DNA of 64,000 bases from Tenacibaculum sp. 1_MG-2023 (GTDB lineage Bacteria > Bacteroidota > Bacteroidia > Flavobacteriales > Flavobacteriaceae). The position numbers and the translations under genes were made by a program. Below the pieces are notes generated by a model that worked only from the letters and a program-made list of their open reading frames with translations, was not told the DNA's origin and searched no databases. The stretch is from contig NZ_JAUORH010000016.1 in the NCBI RefSeq assembly GCF_030547425.1, forward strand, positions 18,182 to 82,181. Direction: 5' to 3'. Shown here piece after piece: positions 1 through 10,600 of the stretch (position 1 is its first letter; each line of letters begins with the position of its first letter).

Positions 1-2443
1 CCCAATTGGTATTAATAAAATTAAAGCCAGATTCTAGTGGTATTGCTTGTAATCCTATTAAATCAGAGCTTTTACGATAATAATAATCTGCTGAAACGTA
101 TAATCTATTATTAAATAAACCTAAGTCAAACCCTACATTTGATGAGATTGTTTTTTCCCAACGTAAATCTTTGTTAGGGGCAGATATTACATTAATTCCT
201 TGTTCAGAATTCCCTGGTAAAATAATTTCATCTTTATAATTCCCTACTACAAAGGGAGATGTTGATTTGTCTATATTTCCTTGTACCCCGTATGAACCTC
301 TTATTTTAAACTCATTAACAGCATCTATATCAAAAAAGCTTTCTCTAGCTACATTCCAAGAACCTGCAACAGACCATAATGGTAAGTACCTAAACTCTGG
401 ATTTACTCCAAATAAGTTTGATCCATCATATCGTAAACTTCCAAATACTGTATACTTTCTATCATAAGTGTAAGAAGCTGTTCCGAAGAAAGAAGCGTAA
501 GCATTTTCATTAATTGTTTTCTTATATGGGTTAAACAATTCATTTCCTAAAGCTCTTTCGTCTGTTATAGGTATAGTTCTTAAAGTATTTGTATTAAAAC
601 CAAATCCTTTTGTATGAATTTCAGTTCGTTTATCCTCTCTAAACTCGGTACCTAACATTACATCAACTTCATGAATATTATTTATAGAAGTGTTATAATT
701 TAATGTTGTTTTCCAATTATATTGAAAAGCATCACTATTCCAGTTTTGATTAATACCTCCTTCTGGCATAAAAAAGGCATCGTTACCGTCTTCATCTTGG
801 TATCTAGAGCCAAATCTATATTTTCTAGTGTAGTAACTGTTTTTATCTCCAAATTTTTCAGTTTGATCAAAGTCAAACTGCATACCTAATTGAGTATATA
901 ATGTTAAAGCATTATCAAACTTATATGTAAGATCAATTATTGGTTTAATAGAATACGATGTTAACTCTTGATTTGTATTTTGTCTTTCTTCTAATGGATT
1001 GTATTTTAAATTTAAATCTGATCTTTCAATCAAGTCTGGGTCATAATTATAACCTCCATCTGCGTTGTATGGAGTGAAATAAGGGTTTACTCTTCTTGAG
1101 TAATTTGCTGGGTTAGTGTATGCATCTGCACCAGTAATATATGATGTGCTTTTATTTCTACTTGCAAAAACAGACACCCCTACATTTAATTTATCATTTA
1201 CATCATAGTCATTTTTAAACGTAAGATTATACCTGTTTAAACCAGTACCTTTTGTTGTTCCTTCTTCATCAAAATATCCTAAAGAGAAGTAATATCTTGA
1301 TTTTTCACTTCCACCTGAAAGTGTTAATCCGTATTGTTGATTTATTGCTGCTTGATACAACTCATTCCCCCAATTAGTATCTTTGTTTCTTAAGCTATTA
1401 ATTGCATTCTGAGCTAGCGGATTTATACTTGAAAAACCATTATTTTGGAAATTATTATATTCTCCATAGGCCTGTAAAATACGAGAAACTTCTCCTCTTT
1501 CACTTTGATAAGTTAAGTCTGATCTACGAGCTAAACCTAATTCAAAATCTACTTTCTCAGAAGCATTCATCAAGTTTAACCTATCAAAATCAGGACGTAA
1601 AGTTAAGAATGTGCTCGCATTAAAGTTTATCCTCATATTCCCCTCTTTACCTTTTTTAGTCGTAATTACAATTACTCCGTTTGCAGCTCTTGCTCCATAA
1701 ATAGAGGTTGCAGAGGCGTCTTTTAAAACTGTTATTTCTTCAATATCTTCAGGATTGATTCCTGCAATTGGAAAAGATTTTAAGTTATCAATATTATCTT
1801 TATCTCTAAAATCTTTAGGGATATCATTTCCTTGTAAAGGAATTCCATCTAACACCCACAAAGGATCAGAAGAACCGTTTAAAGTTGAAGTACCTCTAAT
1901 TTGAATTTTAGCGGGTGCACCAGGAGCACCACTAGTTGGTTGAACAAGTACTCCTGAAATTTCTCCAGAAAGCATCTGATCAATATTAGCTGTTCCTGCT
2001 CTTTTAACATCATCTGTTTTAATTTTTGCAAACGACGACGTAATTTTACGTTTCTCTATTTTTTGATAACCTGTTACGATAACTTCCCCTAAAAGCTCTT
2101 CCTTTTCTTTTAGTGTTATTATCATATCTGTACTTCTATTTTCTACATTTATTTTCTCTGTTTCAAAACCTATATATGATATTATAATATATTTTGTTTC
2201 CTTTGGTGCTTTAAAAGAGAAATTTCCGTCGAAATCAGTAGTTGTTCCAATCATTGAAGCTTGAATAACTCCTTCTATATTCGTTTTGTTACCAATTACT
2301 TTGGTTGAAGCGTAGATACTAACCCCCGGTAAAGTTTCATTTCTAGCTTCGTCTATTACCGTTCCACTAATCGTTTTTGTGTTTTGTGCAAAAACCGAAA
2401 ATGGTATAAGAAGCAGTAAGTAAATTATTTTTTTGTTCATCAT
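1..2443 (-). CDS. SusC/RagA-family TonB-dependent outer membrane receptor (partial, C-terminus beyond left edge)
   Basis: The minus-strand frame is open from ATG at 2443 (or the adjacent ATG at 2440) to the window edge, about 814 residues without a stop. A signal peptide ending in FAQN is followed by a carboxypeptidase-D-like beta-sandwich (ISGTVIDEARNETLPGVS), then a plug domain with the hallmark SusC signature KDASATSIYGARAANGV, then aromatic-rich beta-barrel strands. SusC-type receptors take up oligomers (glycans, peptides) across the outer membrane with TonB energy and usually pair with a SusD lipoprotein, which would lie to the left of the window. The start is 1 bp after the stop of the upstream metalloprotease, so the two are probably one operon. 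The substrate cannot be deduced. Confidence 0.93.
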   Translation of the reverse strand, partial: MMNKKIIYLLLLIPFSVFAQNTKTISGTVIDEARNETLPGVSIYASTKVIGNKTNIEGVIQASMIGTTTDFDGNFSFKAPKETKYIIISYIGFETEKINVENRSTDMIITLKEKEELLGEVIVTGYQKIEKRKITSSFAKIKTDDVKRAGTANIDQMLSGEISGVLVQPTSGAPGAPAKIQIRGTSTLNGSSDPLWVLDGIPLQGNDIPKDFRDKDNIDNLKSFPIAGINPEDIEEITVLKDASATSIYGARAANGVIVITTKKGKEGNMRINFNASTFLTLRPDFDRLNLMNASEKVDFELGLARRSDLTYQSERGEVSRILQAYGEYNNFQNNGFSSINPLAQNAINSLRNKDTNWGNELYQAAINQQYGLTLSGGSEKSRYYFSLGYFDEEGTTKGTGLNRYNLTFKNDYDVNDKLNVGVSVFASRNKSTSYITGADAYTNPANYSRRVNPYFTPYNADGGYNYDPDLIERSDLNLKYNPLEERQNTNQELTSYSIKPIIDLTYKFDNALTLYTQLGMQFDFDQTEKFGDKNSYYTRKYRFGSRYQDEDGNDAFFMPEGGINQNWNSDAFQYNWKTTLNYNTSINNIHEVDVMLGTEFREDKRTEIHTKGFGFNTNTLRTIPITDERALGNELFNPYKKTINENAYASFFGTASYTYDRKYTVFGSLRYDGSNLFGVNPEFRYLPLWSVAGSWNVARESFFDIDAVNEFKIRGSYGVQGNIDKSTSPFVVGNYKDEIILPGNSEQGINVISAPNKDLRWEKTISSNVGFDLGLFNNRLYVSADYYYRKSSDLIGLQAIPLESGFNFINTNW

Positions 2444-2444
2444 C

Positions 2445-4946
2445 TTAATTATTCAAATTATATTCAATTCTAGCTATTAAATCATTGTAGTGATTTTGAG
2501 TAGCCTTGTCCCCTTTCTTTCTTTTTCTTTTTAATAATTTTAAGATTCTTTCTAATTCAGCTCTCTTGTTTGAACCTACGTCTGATACCCTTGGTATATA
2601 AGAGAAATGTACATTTTTGAAGTTCTTACTTTTTAAGTTTGTTTCTTTAGTTTTCTTTAATAATATATTTCTATCTACTGTTAATACATCCACGTAATTT
2701 TTCTGGGTCATACGATCAAACATATCTATAGGTTTGTTATTAATCGTTTTCTTAAAAATAGCCTCGAAAAGTTCATTGAATAAGTACTCTTCTGTAAACA
2801 CATCATTTTTGTCTGAAGCCAGTACTTTGTTCTCAATAATTCGCATTAATCTATCTGTTTCGATTAAACGATAAATCATATTTGTTTGATAAGCACGGTG
2901 CATGGAAATTGGAGAGTAAAAACGTTCACCATCAGGAGCGTCTCTTACTGGATATACTTTGTGTATAAGATCTGGAGCAAACAACCATTTTTGTGGTAAA
3001 ATTGTTTCTTTTATGATATAATCGAGTGCTTCTTTTTGTATTTTGGTTGGTACTGGAACGAAAGTGTTTTTACCATCTCCATGTATTGTGTTATTTATAT
3101 ATATACCCCCTATGTTTGCCATTACATGTCCGCTGTATAGTTGCCATTGATCAATCACCGCTTTATAAAGCTTTGCTGCCTTATAATAATCTTCTCCTTC
3201 TTCATACGTCCATTTAATAATGTTTGGAACTATTCTTCTTAAGTTCTCTAATCCATACTCACTTGCTTTCACAGCGTTATCACCTAAATCTTCACTTTGA
3301 GACCTTGGATCTATAATATTTCTTTGTTGAGGACCATAGAAATATAATGGATCATTTTCATGTTTTCTTATCCACTGGTTTAGTATTGGTAATTCTTCAT
3401 GAGGTGTTTTTCCTTCTAACCAACGGTACCCCCAATTAATAGCATACTTGTCATACACTCCAATTTTCGGACTAATTTCGGTTACATTATCACCTGGTTG
3501 AGCTACATAATTATAACGAGCGTAATCCATTATAGATGGTGCAGTCCCTCCCATTTTCTTAGTAAAACTAGCTGATCTTAATGAATCTACGGGGTAACTA
3601 AATGATGCTCCCATGTTATGTTTTAATCCAAAAGTGTGCCCTACTTCATGAGATGATACAAATTTAATAGACTCCCCCATTATTTCATCTGAAAAAACAT
3701 TAGCTCTTGCTTCTAGGTTTATAGGTCCTGTTTGAACACGAATCCATTGGTGTAGACCTTTCATTAAATTATGCCACCAAATGATATCTGACTCTAAAAT
3801 CTCTCCACTTCTAGGGTCTACTATTGAAGGTCCCATAGCATTTTGCCTTTCTGAAGCCACGTAGGTAATTACCGAATAACGAACATCGTCAATATCAAAA
3901 TCTTTATCTTCTTTGGTAACTTGTTTGACAACTACTGCGTTTTTAAAACCAGCCTGTTCGAAAGCTTTATTCCAATCATAAACTCCATTTTCAATATATG
4001 ATATCCATTTTTTTGGAGTTGCAGGATCTATATAATATACTATTTGTTTTTTAGGAATCACTAACTCTCCTTTTTTATATCTTTCGATATCTTCTTTTTT
4101 GGGTTCAAGCCTCCAGCGCGTAATTAATTCTCGATGTTCTACTTCATGCTGACTATCAGAATAATAATCCATAGGTTTACTAAAATACCCTATTCTTTTA
4201 TCTCCAAAACGTGGTTTCATTATATTTGTTGGTAACAAAACTATATTGGTTGTAACTCCAATTGATTGCTGTAAAACTGGTCTGTTACCTTCTTTTACAG
4301 AAGTAGTAAAAAGCGATTTTACTACAATATTTTTAGAAAAAGTTTTTAACTCATCTATTTTAGATAGTTTTGTTTTTACACTTAGTAGTAAACCTAGATT
4401 AGAAAATAAATCATTAAAGCTCTTATCTTCGCCATTAAAAATTCTATTTACCTTTATAAACGCAGATGTTTTTTTCTCATTTTCCGACTCTATTTTAAAA
4501 CCTTCTATAATAGACTCTCCAAAATTATTACGTACTGAACGAGTTATTGCATTATTTTTTGGAGAAGTTACTCTTGGATTAATTGTTTTTACCCACACTT
4601 TATTTAATAAGGTATCTTTATAAAACCTAATTAATTTAGTTTCATAGGCCATACCCTTGTTCAATCCGTACCCATTAAATTCATAAGGAACTTGAGATAT
4701 TTTATTTACTATTAAAAAATCTTTTGAAAGCAATGAATCTGGGATTTCAAAGTAGATGTCTTCTTTTAATCTGTAAATATTAAACAGTCCCTCTTTTTTG
4801 TTTCCCTCTTTTTGTAATTTCTTGTACGAAACTTTACTAGTACTTTTAATAGTATCTGTTTTTTCTTCTTCTTTCTTTTGTGCTGCTACCATTGTGGTAA
4901 AAAACACCAAGAATAAACTAAGTACTTTTAAATTAATGTTCTTCAT
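2445..4946 (-). CDS. Zinc-dependent metalloprotease, DUF5117/DUF5118 type
   Basis: A secreted or periplasmic protein of about 833 residues. The zinc site HEVGHTFGLKHN (HExxHxxGxxH, metzincin-like) lies near residue 435 and is followed by a Met-turn-like SIMDYARYNYVA. I prefer the ATG at 4946 (MKNINLKVLSLFLVFF, a clear signal peptide ending VAAQ) over the in-frame ATG at 4964, which would add six polar residues. An AAGGGG stretch lies shortly upstream of 4946. Length and domain order fit the large Bacteroidota family with DUF5118, DUF5117 and the zinc-binding domain. Its stop is 1 bp from the SusC-like start, and such proteases often accompany SusC/D systems. A role in degrading imported or surface peptides is inference. 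Confidence 0.88.
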   Translation of the reverse strand: MKNINLKVLSLFLVFFTTMVAAQKKEEEKTDTIKSTSKVSYKKLQKEGNKKEGLFNIYRLKEDIYFEIPDSLLSKDFLIVNKISQVPYEFNGYGLNKGMAYETKLIRFYKDTLLNKVWVKTINPRVTSPKNNAITRSVRNNFGESIIEGFKIESENEKKTSAFIKVNRIFNGEDKSFNDLFSNLGLLLSVKTKLSKIDELKTFSKNIVVKSLFTTSVKEGNRPVLQQSIGVTTNIVLLPTNIMKPRFGDKRIGYFSKPMDYYSDSQHEVEHRELITRWRLEPKKEDIERYKKGELVIPKKQIVYYIDPATPKKWISYIENGVYDWNKAFEQAGFKNAVVVKQVTKEDKDFDIDDVRYSVITYVASERQNAMGPSIVDPRSGEILESDIIWWHNLMKGLHQWIRVQTGPINLEARANVFSDEIMGESIKFVSSHEVGHTFGLKHNMGASFSYPVDSLRSASFTKKMGGTAPSIMDYARYNYVAQPGDNVTEISPKIGVYDKYAINWGYRWLEGKTPHEELPILNQWIRKHENDPLYFYGPQQRNIIDPRSQSEDLGDNAVKASEYGLENLRRIVPNIIKWTYEEGEDYYKAAKLYKAVIDQWQLYSGHVMANIGGIYINNTIHGDGKNTFVPVPTKIQKEALDYIIKETILPQKWLFAPDLIHKVYPVRDAPDGERFYSPISMHRAYQTNMIYRLIETDRLMRIIENKVLASDKNDVFTEEYLFNELFEAIFKKTINNKPIDMFDRMTQKNYVDVLTVDRNILLKKTKETNLKSKNFKNVHFSYIPRVSDVGSNKRAELERILKLLKRKRKKGDKATQNHYNDLIARIEYNLNN

Positions 4947-5062
4947 TTGAGAATGCCCCTTCATAAATTATGTTGTTATTAAGAAGAAACCAAATGTAGA
5001 AATGAAGATGTTTGATTAAAACTAAATGAGAGTGAAGTTACTTTATAAAGGAGTGAATTTTA

Positions 5063-6670
5063 TTATTTTGACAACAAAGGCATATAACATTTAAAATCTT
5101 CATTAAAAACCTCTGTCTTAAATGATTTTACGTTATAAAATGCGTAGAAATTACTTAAATACCCTAAGCCTACGCTATAACTTGCTTCTTTCTTATTTTT
5201 TCTTGGATTATAATTGTTACTTACTATTATCTGGTCTTCTTCAATTAAAACTTTAATAAAAAGAGGATTTTTTTTTGTTATTTCATTATGTTTAATAGCA
5301 TTCTCAACCAATGTTTCTAATGCTAAAAAAGGAATTTTTTTTGATAAAGCTTTTCCTCCACTATGATCTACAACAGATAGATTTATACTATTACTAAATC
5401 TGATTTTTTGCAAAAAGAAATATTGCTCTAAAAAATATAACTCTTCTTTTACCGTTGCTAAATTAGCTTCTCTTTCTTTTAATAAGTACCTATAAACTTC
5501 AGATAGTTTTAGTACAAACTGTTGAGATGTTGTTTTATCTAAACCTATTAGAACATGTAAAGAATTTAACGTGTTGAATAGAAAATGAGGGTTTAATTTT
5601 TTTCGCAACTGACTTAACTGTAATCGTGCATTTTTTTGTTGATATTGTTCGTTACTTATAGCCAATCGTTTTCTTTCTTGCTCGTACTGAAGCGTTTTTA
5701 AATATTGATTCCTTAGCTGATTTCTAGAAAAAGCAAATATCAACATAAAGGTTAACAATGCTAACAAACTCATCCACAGTAAATATTGTTTAATATCGTT
5801 AACAGATTCTCTAATTGAAATATTTAAAGGGAAACTTGTTATTAAAATTAACTCAGAGTTACCTACTTGTAACACATCATAATATCTTACCACTTCTAGG
5901 TTTAAATACTCTGATTTTACTGTTACTTTTATTGGCTTATTATTTTTAAATTCACTACTCTTCGTTTTTTTAATTATGTTTTGGGGTGAAATAGTATTAA
6001 AAAATGTCTTTTCATATTTTCCTATGTAATTAGTATCTGGATGCAACACACAAACACCTGTTTTATCTGTTACAATAACATACCCTCCATAAACACTATA
6101 TTTTTGTGAAAAATAACTCCAATATTTTAACAAATTAATACTGTAGCCATATACTATTGTAGTATCATCTGGTTGTTTGCTTATAATAATTTTTTGATAG
6201 TATGTAGTATTGTTTAATGTTAAAACAACCTCAAAGACTTGACTCTCTTTTTTTAATTTTCTAATTCTATGTAGCGTTTCTTCTTCAAATTTTTTTTCTC
6301 CTAAAAAAGAAGTATATATAATCTCATTTTCTTTAAAAAAATAAATAAAACTTACATCAATCATTTCCTCAGAAAAAGCTAGCTCACTATTAAAAATCAA
6401 CCTATTTTTAAGTTGATCTCTCTTTAAAACAGTACTATTTTCTAAAATATTTTTTGCTCCTGAAATAAACTTATCAAACTCGTTAAAATCAAATTGCAGT
6501 ACCCCTCTCTTCTCTCTTAGGTTTTGGGTTGTTGCTTCTTCTACTAACCTCTCTGCTTCTGACGTAATTTTATTTGTTATTAATTCGTATCCAATAAAAA
6601 ATAACATTATTAACGATACACTTACCAGCAGGTAGTATTGATGTTTTCTTTTTTTTAATGGAAACTTCAT
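5063..6670 (-). CDS. LytS/YehU-type sensor histidine kinase with extracytoplasmic Cache-like sensor
   Basis: 535 residues: N-terminal membrane helix (~11-29), a ~260-residue extracytoplasmic region resembling a double-Cache sensor (YSVYGGYVIVTDKTGVCVLHP), a second membrane helix (~296-316), a coiled coil (QYEQERKRLAISNEQYQQK), then a His_kinase (PF06580) domain with LRKKLNPHFLFNTLNSL, phospho-acceptor His near residue 362, and an N box LETLVENAIKHN. The ATPase C-terminus is compact, as usual for this family. It lies 5 bp downstream of the LytTR response regulator and surely forms a pair with it. The ligand is unknown; Cache domains typically bind small organic molecules. Confidence 0.9.
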   Translation of the reverse strand: MKFPLKKRKHQYYLLVSVSLIMLFFIGYELITNKITSEAERLVEEATTQNLREKRGVLQFDFNEFDKFISGAKNILENSTVLKRDQLKNRLIFNSELAFSEEMIDVSFIYFFKENEIIYTSFLGEKKFEEETLHRIRKLKKESQVFEVVLTLNNTTYYQKIIISKQPDDTTIVYGYSINLLKYWSYFSQKYSVYGGYVIVTDKTGVCVLHPDTNYIGKYEKTFFNTISPQNIIKKTKSSEFKNNKPIKVTVKSEYLNLEVVRYYDVLQVGNSELILITSFPLNISIRESVNDIKQYLLWMSLLALLTFMLIFAFSRNQLRNQYLKTLQYEQERKRLAISNEQYQQKNARLQLSQLRKKLNPHFLFNTLNSLHVLIGLDKTTSQQFVLKLSEVYRYLLKEREANLATVKEELYFLEQYFFLQKIRFSNSINLSVVDHSGGKALSKKIPFLALETLVENAIKHNEITKKNPLFIKVLIEEDQIIVSNNYNPRKNKKEASYSVGLGYLSNFYAFYNVKSFKTEVFNEDFKCYMPLLSK

Positions 6671-6675
6671 AAGAA

Positions 6676-7452
6676 CTAATTATCCAACCATTTTTTAAAC
6701 TCTTTAATTCTTTGAGCACTCACTAAAAGCATCTCTTCTACATTTAAGTTTGGTTGTAATTCTATTTTTATACGATTATTACTGTATTTTGATATGTTAT
6801 TAATCGCTGAATGCTGTAAAATATATTTCCTATTAATCTTGAAAAAGTATTTTTCAGATAGCTCTTCTTCTAAACTAGAAATTGTTCCGTCATAAAGATA
6901 ACTTTCGTTATCAAAAGTAAATAAGAACAAGTATTTTCCCTGTGCCATAAAATAAGCTACATCTTCTCGTTTTATAGAAATAGATAAATTTCCTTTTGAC
7001 ACCAAAAAGCGTTCTTTTTCTTTTTGATGCTGTATTTTGCTATTCATTTGCAATAGTAATTGCTCTAGTTTGTCAGTGTACCCTTTATTCTCATTAAGAT
7101 TTATATATTTTTCTATCGCTTTGTTAAGTAACTCTTCACTATAAGGCTTTAATAAGTAGTCTATAGCAAAAAACTGAAAAGACTTGATTGCATACTCGTC
7201 AAAAGCTGTTGTAAAAATAATAGGAATTGAAATTTTTAAATTCTCAAAAATCTCAAAACTATAACCATCACCAAGGTGAATATCACTTAAAATTAAATCA
7301 CAAGTGTTTTCTTTAAGCCAAAGAATTGAATCTTCAACACTTTCCAATCGCTTTTTTACAGAAATTGGATAAGGACTTTTCAGCAATAAGTTTTCTAAAG
7401 AAGTTGCTGCTAAATCTTCATCTTCAATTATTACTACATCTAATATTTTCAT
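6676..7452 (-). CDS. LytTR-family response regulator
   Basis: 258 residues. The N-terminal receiver has acidic residues at 10-12 (IIEDED), phospho-acceptor Asp57 in DLILSDIHLGDG, a conserved switch Thr (IIFTTAFDEYAI) and Lys (DYLLKPY). The C-terminal LytTR DNA-binding domain (about 150-258) includes SIKREDVAYFMAQGKYLFLF and FFKINRKYILQHSAI. It is the first gene of a two-gene operon with the LytS-type kinase and faces the PAAR/HET-C gene across a 206-bp divergent region. Whether it regulates that neighbour is unknown. LytTR regulators bind paired direct repeats of about 9 bp; I did not identify such a pair with confidence. Confidence 0.93.
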   Translation of the reverse strand: MKILDVVIIEDEDLAATSLENLLLKSPYPISVKKRLESVEDSILWLKENTCDLILSDIHLGDGYSFEIFENLKISIPIIFTTAFDEYAIKSFQFFAIDYLLKPYSEELLNKAIEKYINLNENKGYTDKLEQLLLQMNSKIQHQKEKERFLVSKGNLSISIKREDVAYFMAQGKYLFLFTFDNESYLYDGTISSLEEELSEKYFFKINRKYILQHSAINNISKYSNNRIKIELQPNLNVEEMLLVSAQRIKEFKKWLDN

Positions 7453-7481
7453 TTACTTTATAGAGATTTAAGAGGGTTCTC

Positions 7482-7489
7482 CAAAAGTA
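7482..7489 (-). promoter_or_regulatory. Putative -7 element for the response regulator/kinase operon
   Basis: On the minus strand this reads TACTTTTG, a full match to TAnnTTTG, about 30 bp upstream of the ATG at 7452. A convincing -33 TTG at 19-20 bp spacing is lacking; only TTTAG at slightly wider spacing is visible. Confidence 0.45.
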
Positions 7490-7560
7490 TTAAATTATTT
7501 TTATCTTTAACTAAAGGTTATGTTTATGTTAATTTATAAAACAAATAGCGTTTTTTTTTG

Positions 7561-7592
7561 TTTGACTATCACATTGTATTTTATTAATTTAG
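7561..7592 (+). promoter_or_regulatory. Putative promoter of the PAAR/HET-C and lipoprotein array operon
   Basis: TTTG (7561-7564), a 20-bp spacer, then TAATTTAG (7585-7592), close to the Bacteroidota sigma consensus TTG-N19-20-TAnnTTTG. It sits about 65 bp upstream of the preferred start at 7659. The downstream genes run in the same direction with tiny gaps, so this promoter could serve the whole island. Confidence 0.45.
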
Positions 7593-7658
7593 CTACGAAA
7601 AGTAATACCTACACTTAGGTAAACACCTTTGTTATGAGTATTGAAAAAGAAAAATAGT

Positions 7659-10600
7659 ATGTCAGGAAAACCAGTCGCTGTTTTAGGAAGTAATCATCAA
7701 TGCCCAATGTGTAGTGGATCAACACCACATGTTGGAGGCCCTATTACCAAAGGAGAATCAAATGTTTTAGTAAACGGAAAACCTGTGGCAACCATAGGAA
7801 GTGCTTGTACCTGTTCTGGCCCTCCAGATGTAGTTGTTACAGGAGCTCCTAACATTCTTGTTAATGGAAAACCCGTAGCTGCTGTTGGAGATATGACAGC
7901 ACATGGTGGAGTTATAATTTCTGGAGAAACCAATGTTATTATTAGCAGCGGTACAATTACACCACCTAAAGTAGCTGCTTCAATTGAACATATTCCTTTT
8001 CCTACAATTACCATTAAAGATCGTTTAGGAGCTTCCGTTACTGGGAATAGTAAAAAACTAAAAGAAGCTGAAAAAAATCAAGAAAAGATAAAAAAACTAG
8101 CAGAAGAAACTCAAGAAGAAAAAAGAGAAATTACCCTTACAACAACCTATCCTCTTGATGAATTAAATGAATATGCCAAACAATTTGGAGCTTCTTTTTT
8201 TATGTATGCTATGCAAGCTATTTTTGGAGAATCTGCACAAGGAAAAGACCTCCCTTTGCATGCTTTTGATTATTTATATAGAGATTTAAGTGAGCAAAAG
8301 GTAGAAATGCCTGAAATAAAAATACATACCGGTAAACACCCAGAAGCAAAATACAAGTCTAGTGAAAATACAATATGGATTGCTCAATACCTTATTATAA
8401 AAGCTACAGAAGAAAAAGATATTGAAGCCATGGGAAAACTGTTTCATGCTATAATGGAAGAGTTTGGCCATTTTATTGATTGGCAATTACGAAATCATTA
8501 CACTACACTTGGGGGCGATGCAAAGCTGGATGAAGGTGCCATTTTTGGCTACTGTTTAACCACATTTAATATTTTTGAAGAAGATACCATTAATTTTGGT
8601 ACTGCTACTGTTGATGGTACTACCTATAAGTTAAAAATAGAACTTACCGAAATTAAGCAACAAATAAACGAGCTTGTAACCCAAGAACGCATTAAAAGAG
8701 ATGAACAACAAGATGACGAAGAATACTTCTCGGCAGGTAAAAAAACACTAAAACAAGCAGGTGGGTTTACGCATTATGGTATTGAACGAATACTTTTTGA
8801 AAATCAAATAGTTAAAAACGAAACAGATTTAAACTACATCTACTTAGGAAATTTATTAAGAGATTGGTCGCAATTAATTACTCCTAGTACCGAACGTTAT
8901 ACAAAAGACCAAAAAGACTGTATCGCCGAATCGCTTGGGCTTACAAACGAAGAAAAGAAAACCTTTTTTGGGTTAGAATTTTTAAACCCCATTAAACTTT
9001 CTAGAAAACACCTGTCTTTTGTTATAGAGCTTATTGCCTGCCACGAATTGGTTGGTGATGAGTTAAAAAAAGAACAAATTGGCTCGGGTAGTGGTGATAA
9101 ATGGATTGATGTAAACCCTAAAAAAGTTACAGACACCGTTGCTGAAGCAACTAGCGATAGCGCTTCCATTAAACAGTGGATTGTAAGTAAAAGTGAAGAC
9201 TTAGGTATAAAAGCAATTAAGTTTTCTGCAGAATATTATATCTTCAATAAATATTTTCCTAAAATTACCTCAGACTTAATTGGGGTATATCGCCCTGAAG
9301 AACATATTGACAACCCCATGGGTGCCTGTGTTGTTGACCTAGAAAAAAACGAGTTTCTCTATTGGCCTACTAACGTGGACCCTGGTATTAACAATCATTT
9401 TGGGATGAAAAATTACATTCGTAATTACGATCCTGAAAAAAATAAGAACGAAGCTTTTAAAACTACTGAAAACGGTGTAAAACCCCAAACACAAAAACTA
9501 ACAACTGCTAGTGCTTATTTAACAACACAGTTACAAAAAAGCTTTGCAGCACATAAACAAGGAAATAAAAAACTATCCTTACTACATTTTGGTAACGCTA
9601 TGCATACCATTGAAGATTATTTTGCGCACTCTAATTTTGTAGAACTATCTTTAATTAAATTAGGGTATAGTGAGGTGATTCCTTGGGTAAACCGTAACGA
9701 CCCCAAAGCGAAAACTTTTAATAAAACACCACGTACGGTAGATACTTTTGATGATAGGGCTCCCTTAGAGAACTATTTTGATAGTAAAACAAAAATTGGC
9801 GACTACAATCTTGATACGCTATATACTACGTACCCAGAGGCCAAAAAACCTATTTTAAAAAATAAACATTCTTTTTTGTTTGAAAAAGGAGGCGCAGCAT
9901 ATGAGTTTATCTACAAAAAACTCACAATTCCTCTTAGTGGCGAATTGCATATTTTAAGAGGAGCTACCTATATAAAAGATAAAAAACGCGCAGGTGATTA
10001 TATAAACCATTTACCTATAGTTACGGGTAAATTTGGTCCTTTAGACATGATTCACTCACTCTCTGACAAAATAGAAGGCATGTTTAAAACCAAATCTTTC
10101 TCTTGGAAAGATGCTATATCGTCTGAATGGGAAGGAAAACCCGTAGTACGAATTGTAGATTTATTGGTACTTACTGTTTTAACTGATTTAAAATACGCAC
10201 AAGAAACAGAAGATCCTAAAAACAAAAAACACAAAGGAGTAAGTTATGCTACCATTATAGAGTTTTATGAGTACGTTATTACCTTTAGGGGCGTTGTATT
10301 AGGAGTACTAGAAAAGGCGAAAAGAGGAAAAGGTTGGGGAGCAGTAGGTGCTTGGGCGTTAATTTTTATGATCAATTCCGTAGAAAAAGCGTTACTAAAT
10401 GTAGTTAAAAAAACAATACAGAATGTTATTCACGGTATAGCCATTGGCATAAGAGAAACACAAAACTTACAAAAATTAGACACCAACCCTACCCATACAC
10501 AAATTGCCAAAGACGAAATGGATCACCCCCTACATCTATTAGCAGGGAATTTGGCGCGAATTGCAGTTGCTGATATTGGAAGGCAGTATGATAATCTAAA

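Noticed and set aside
4246..4623. 125-codon plus-strand frame inside the metalloprotease gene
   Set aside because: Antisense shadow of the zinc metalloprotease; no start signal or recognisable domain.
7641..7658. TTG start 18 bp upstream for the PAAR/HET-C gene
   Set aside because: The ATG at 7659 aligns with the start of the second PAAR protein, and the extra KKKNS adds nothing to the fold.
7697..8014. 105-codon antisense frame over the PAAR domain
   Set aside because: It is a shadow of the conserved PAAR coding sequence on the other strand, with no homology-like features.
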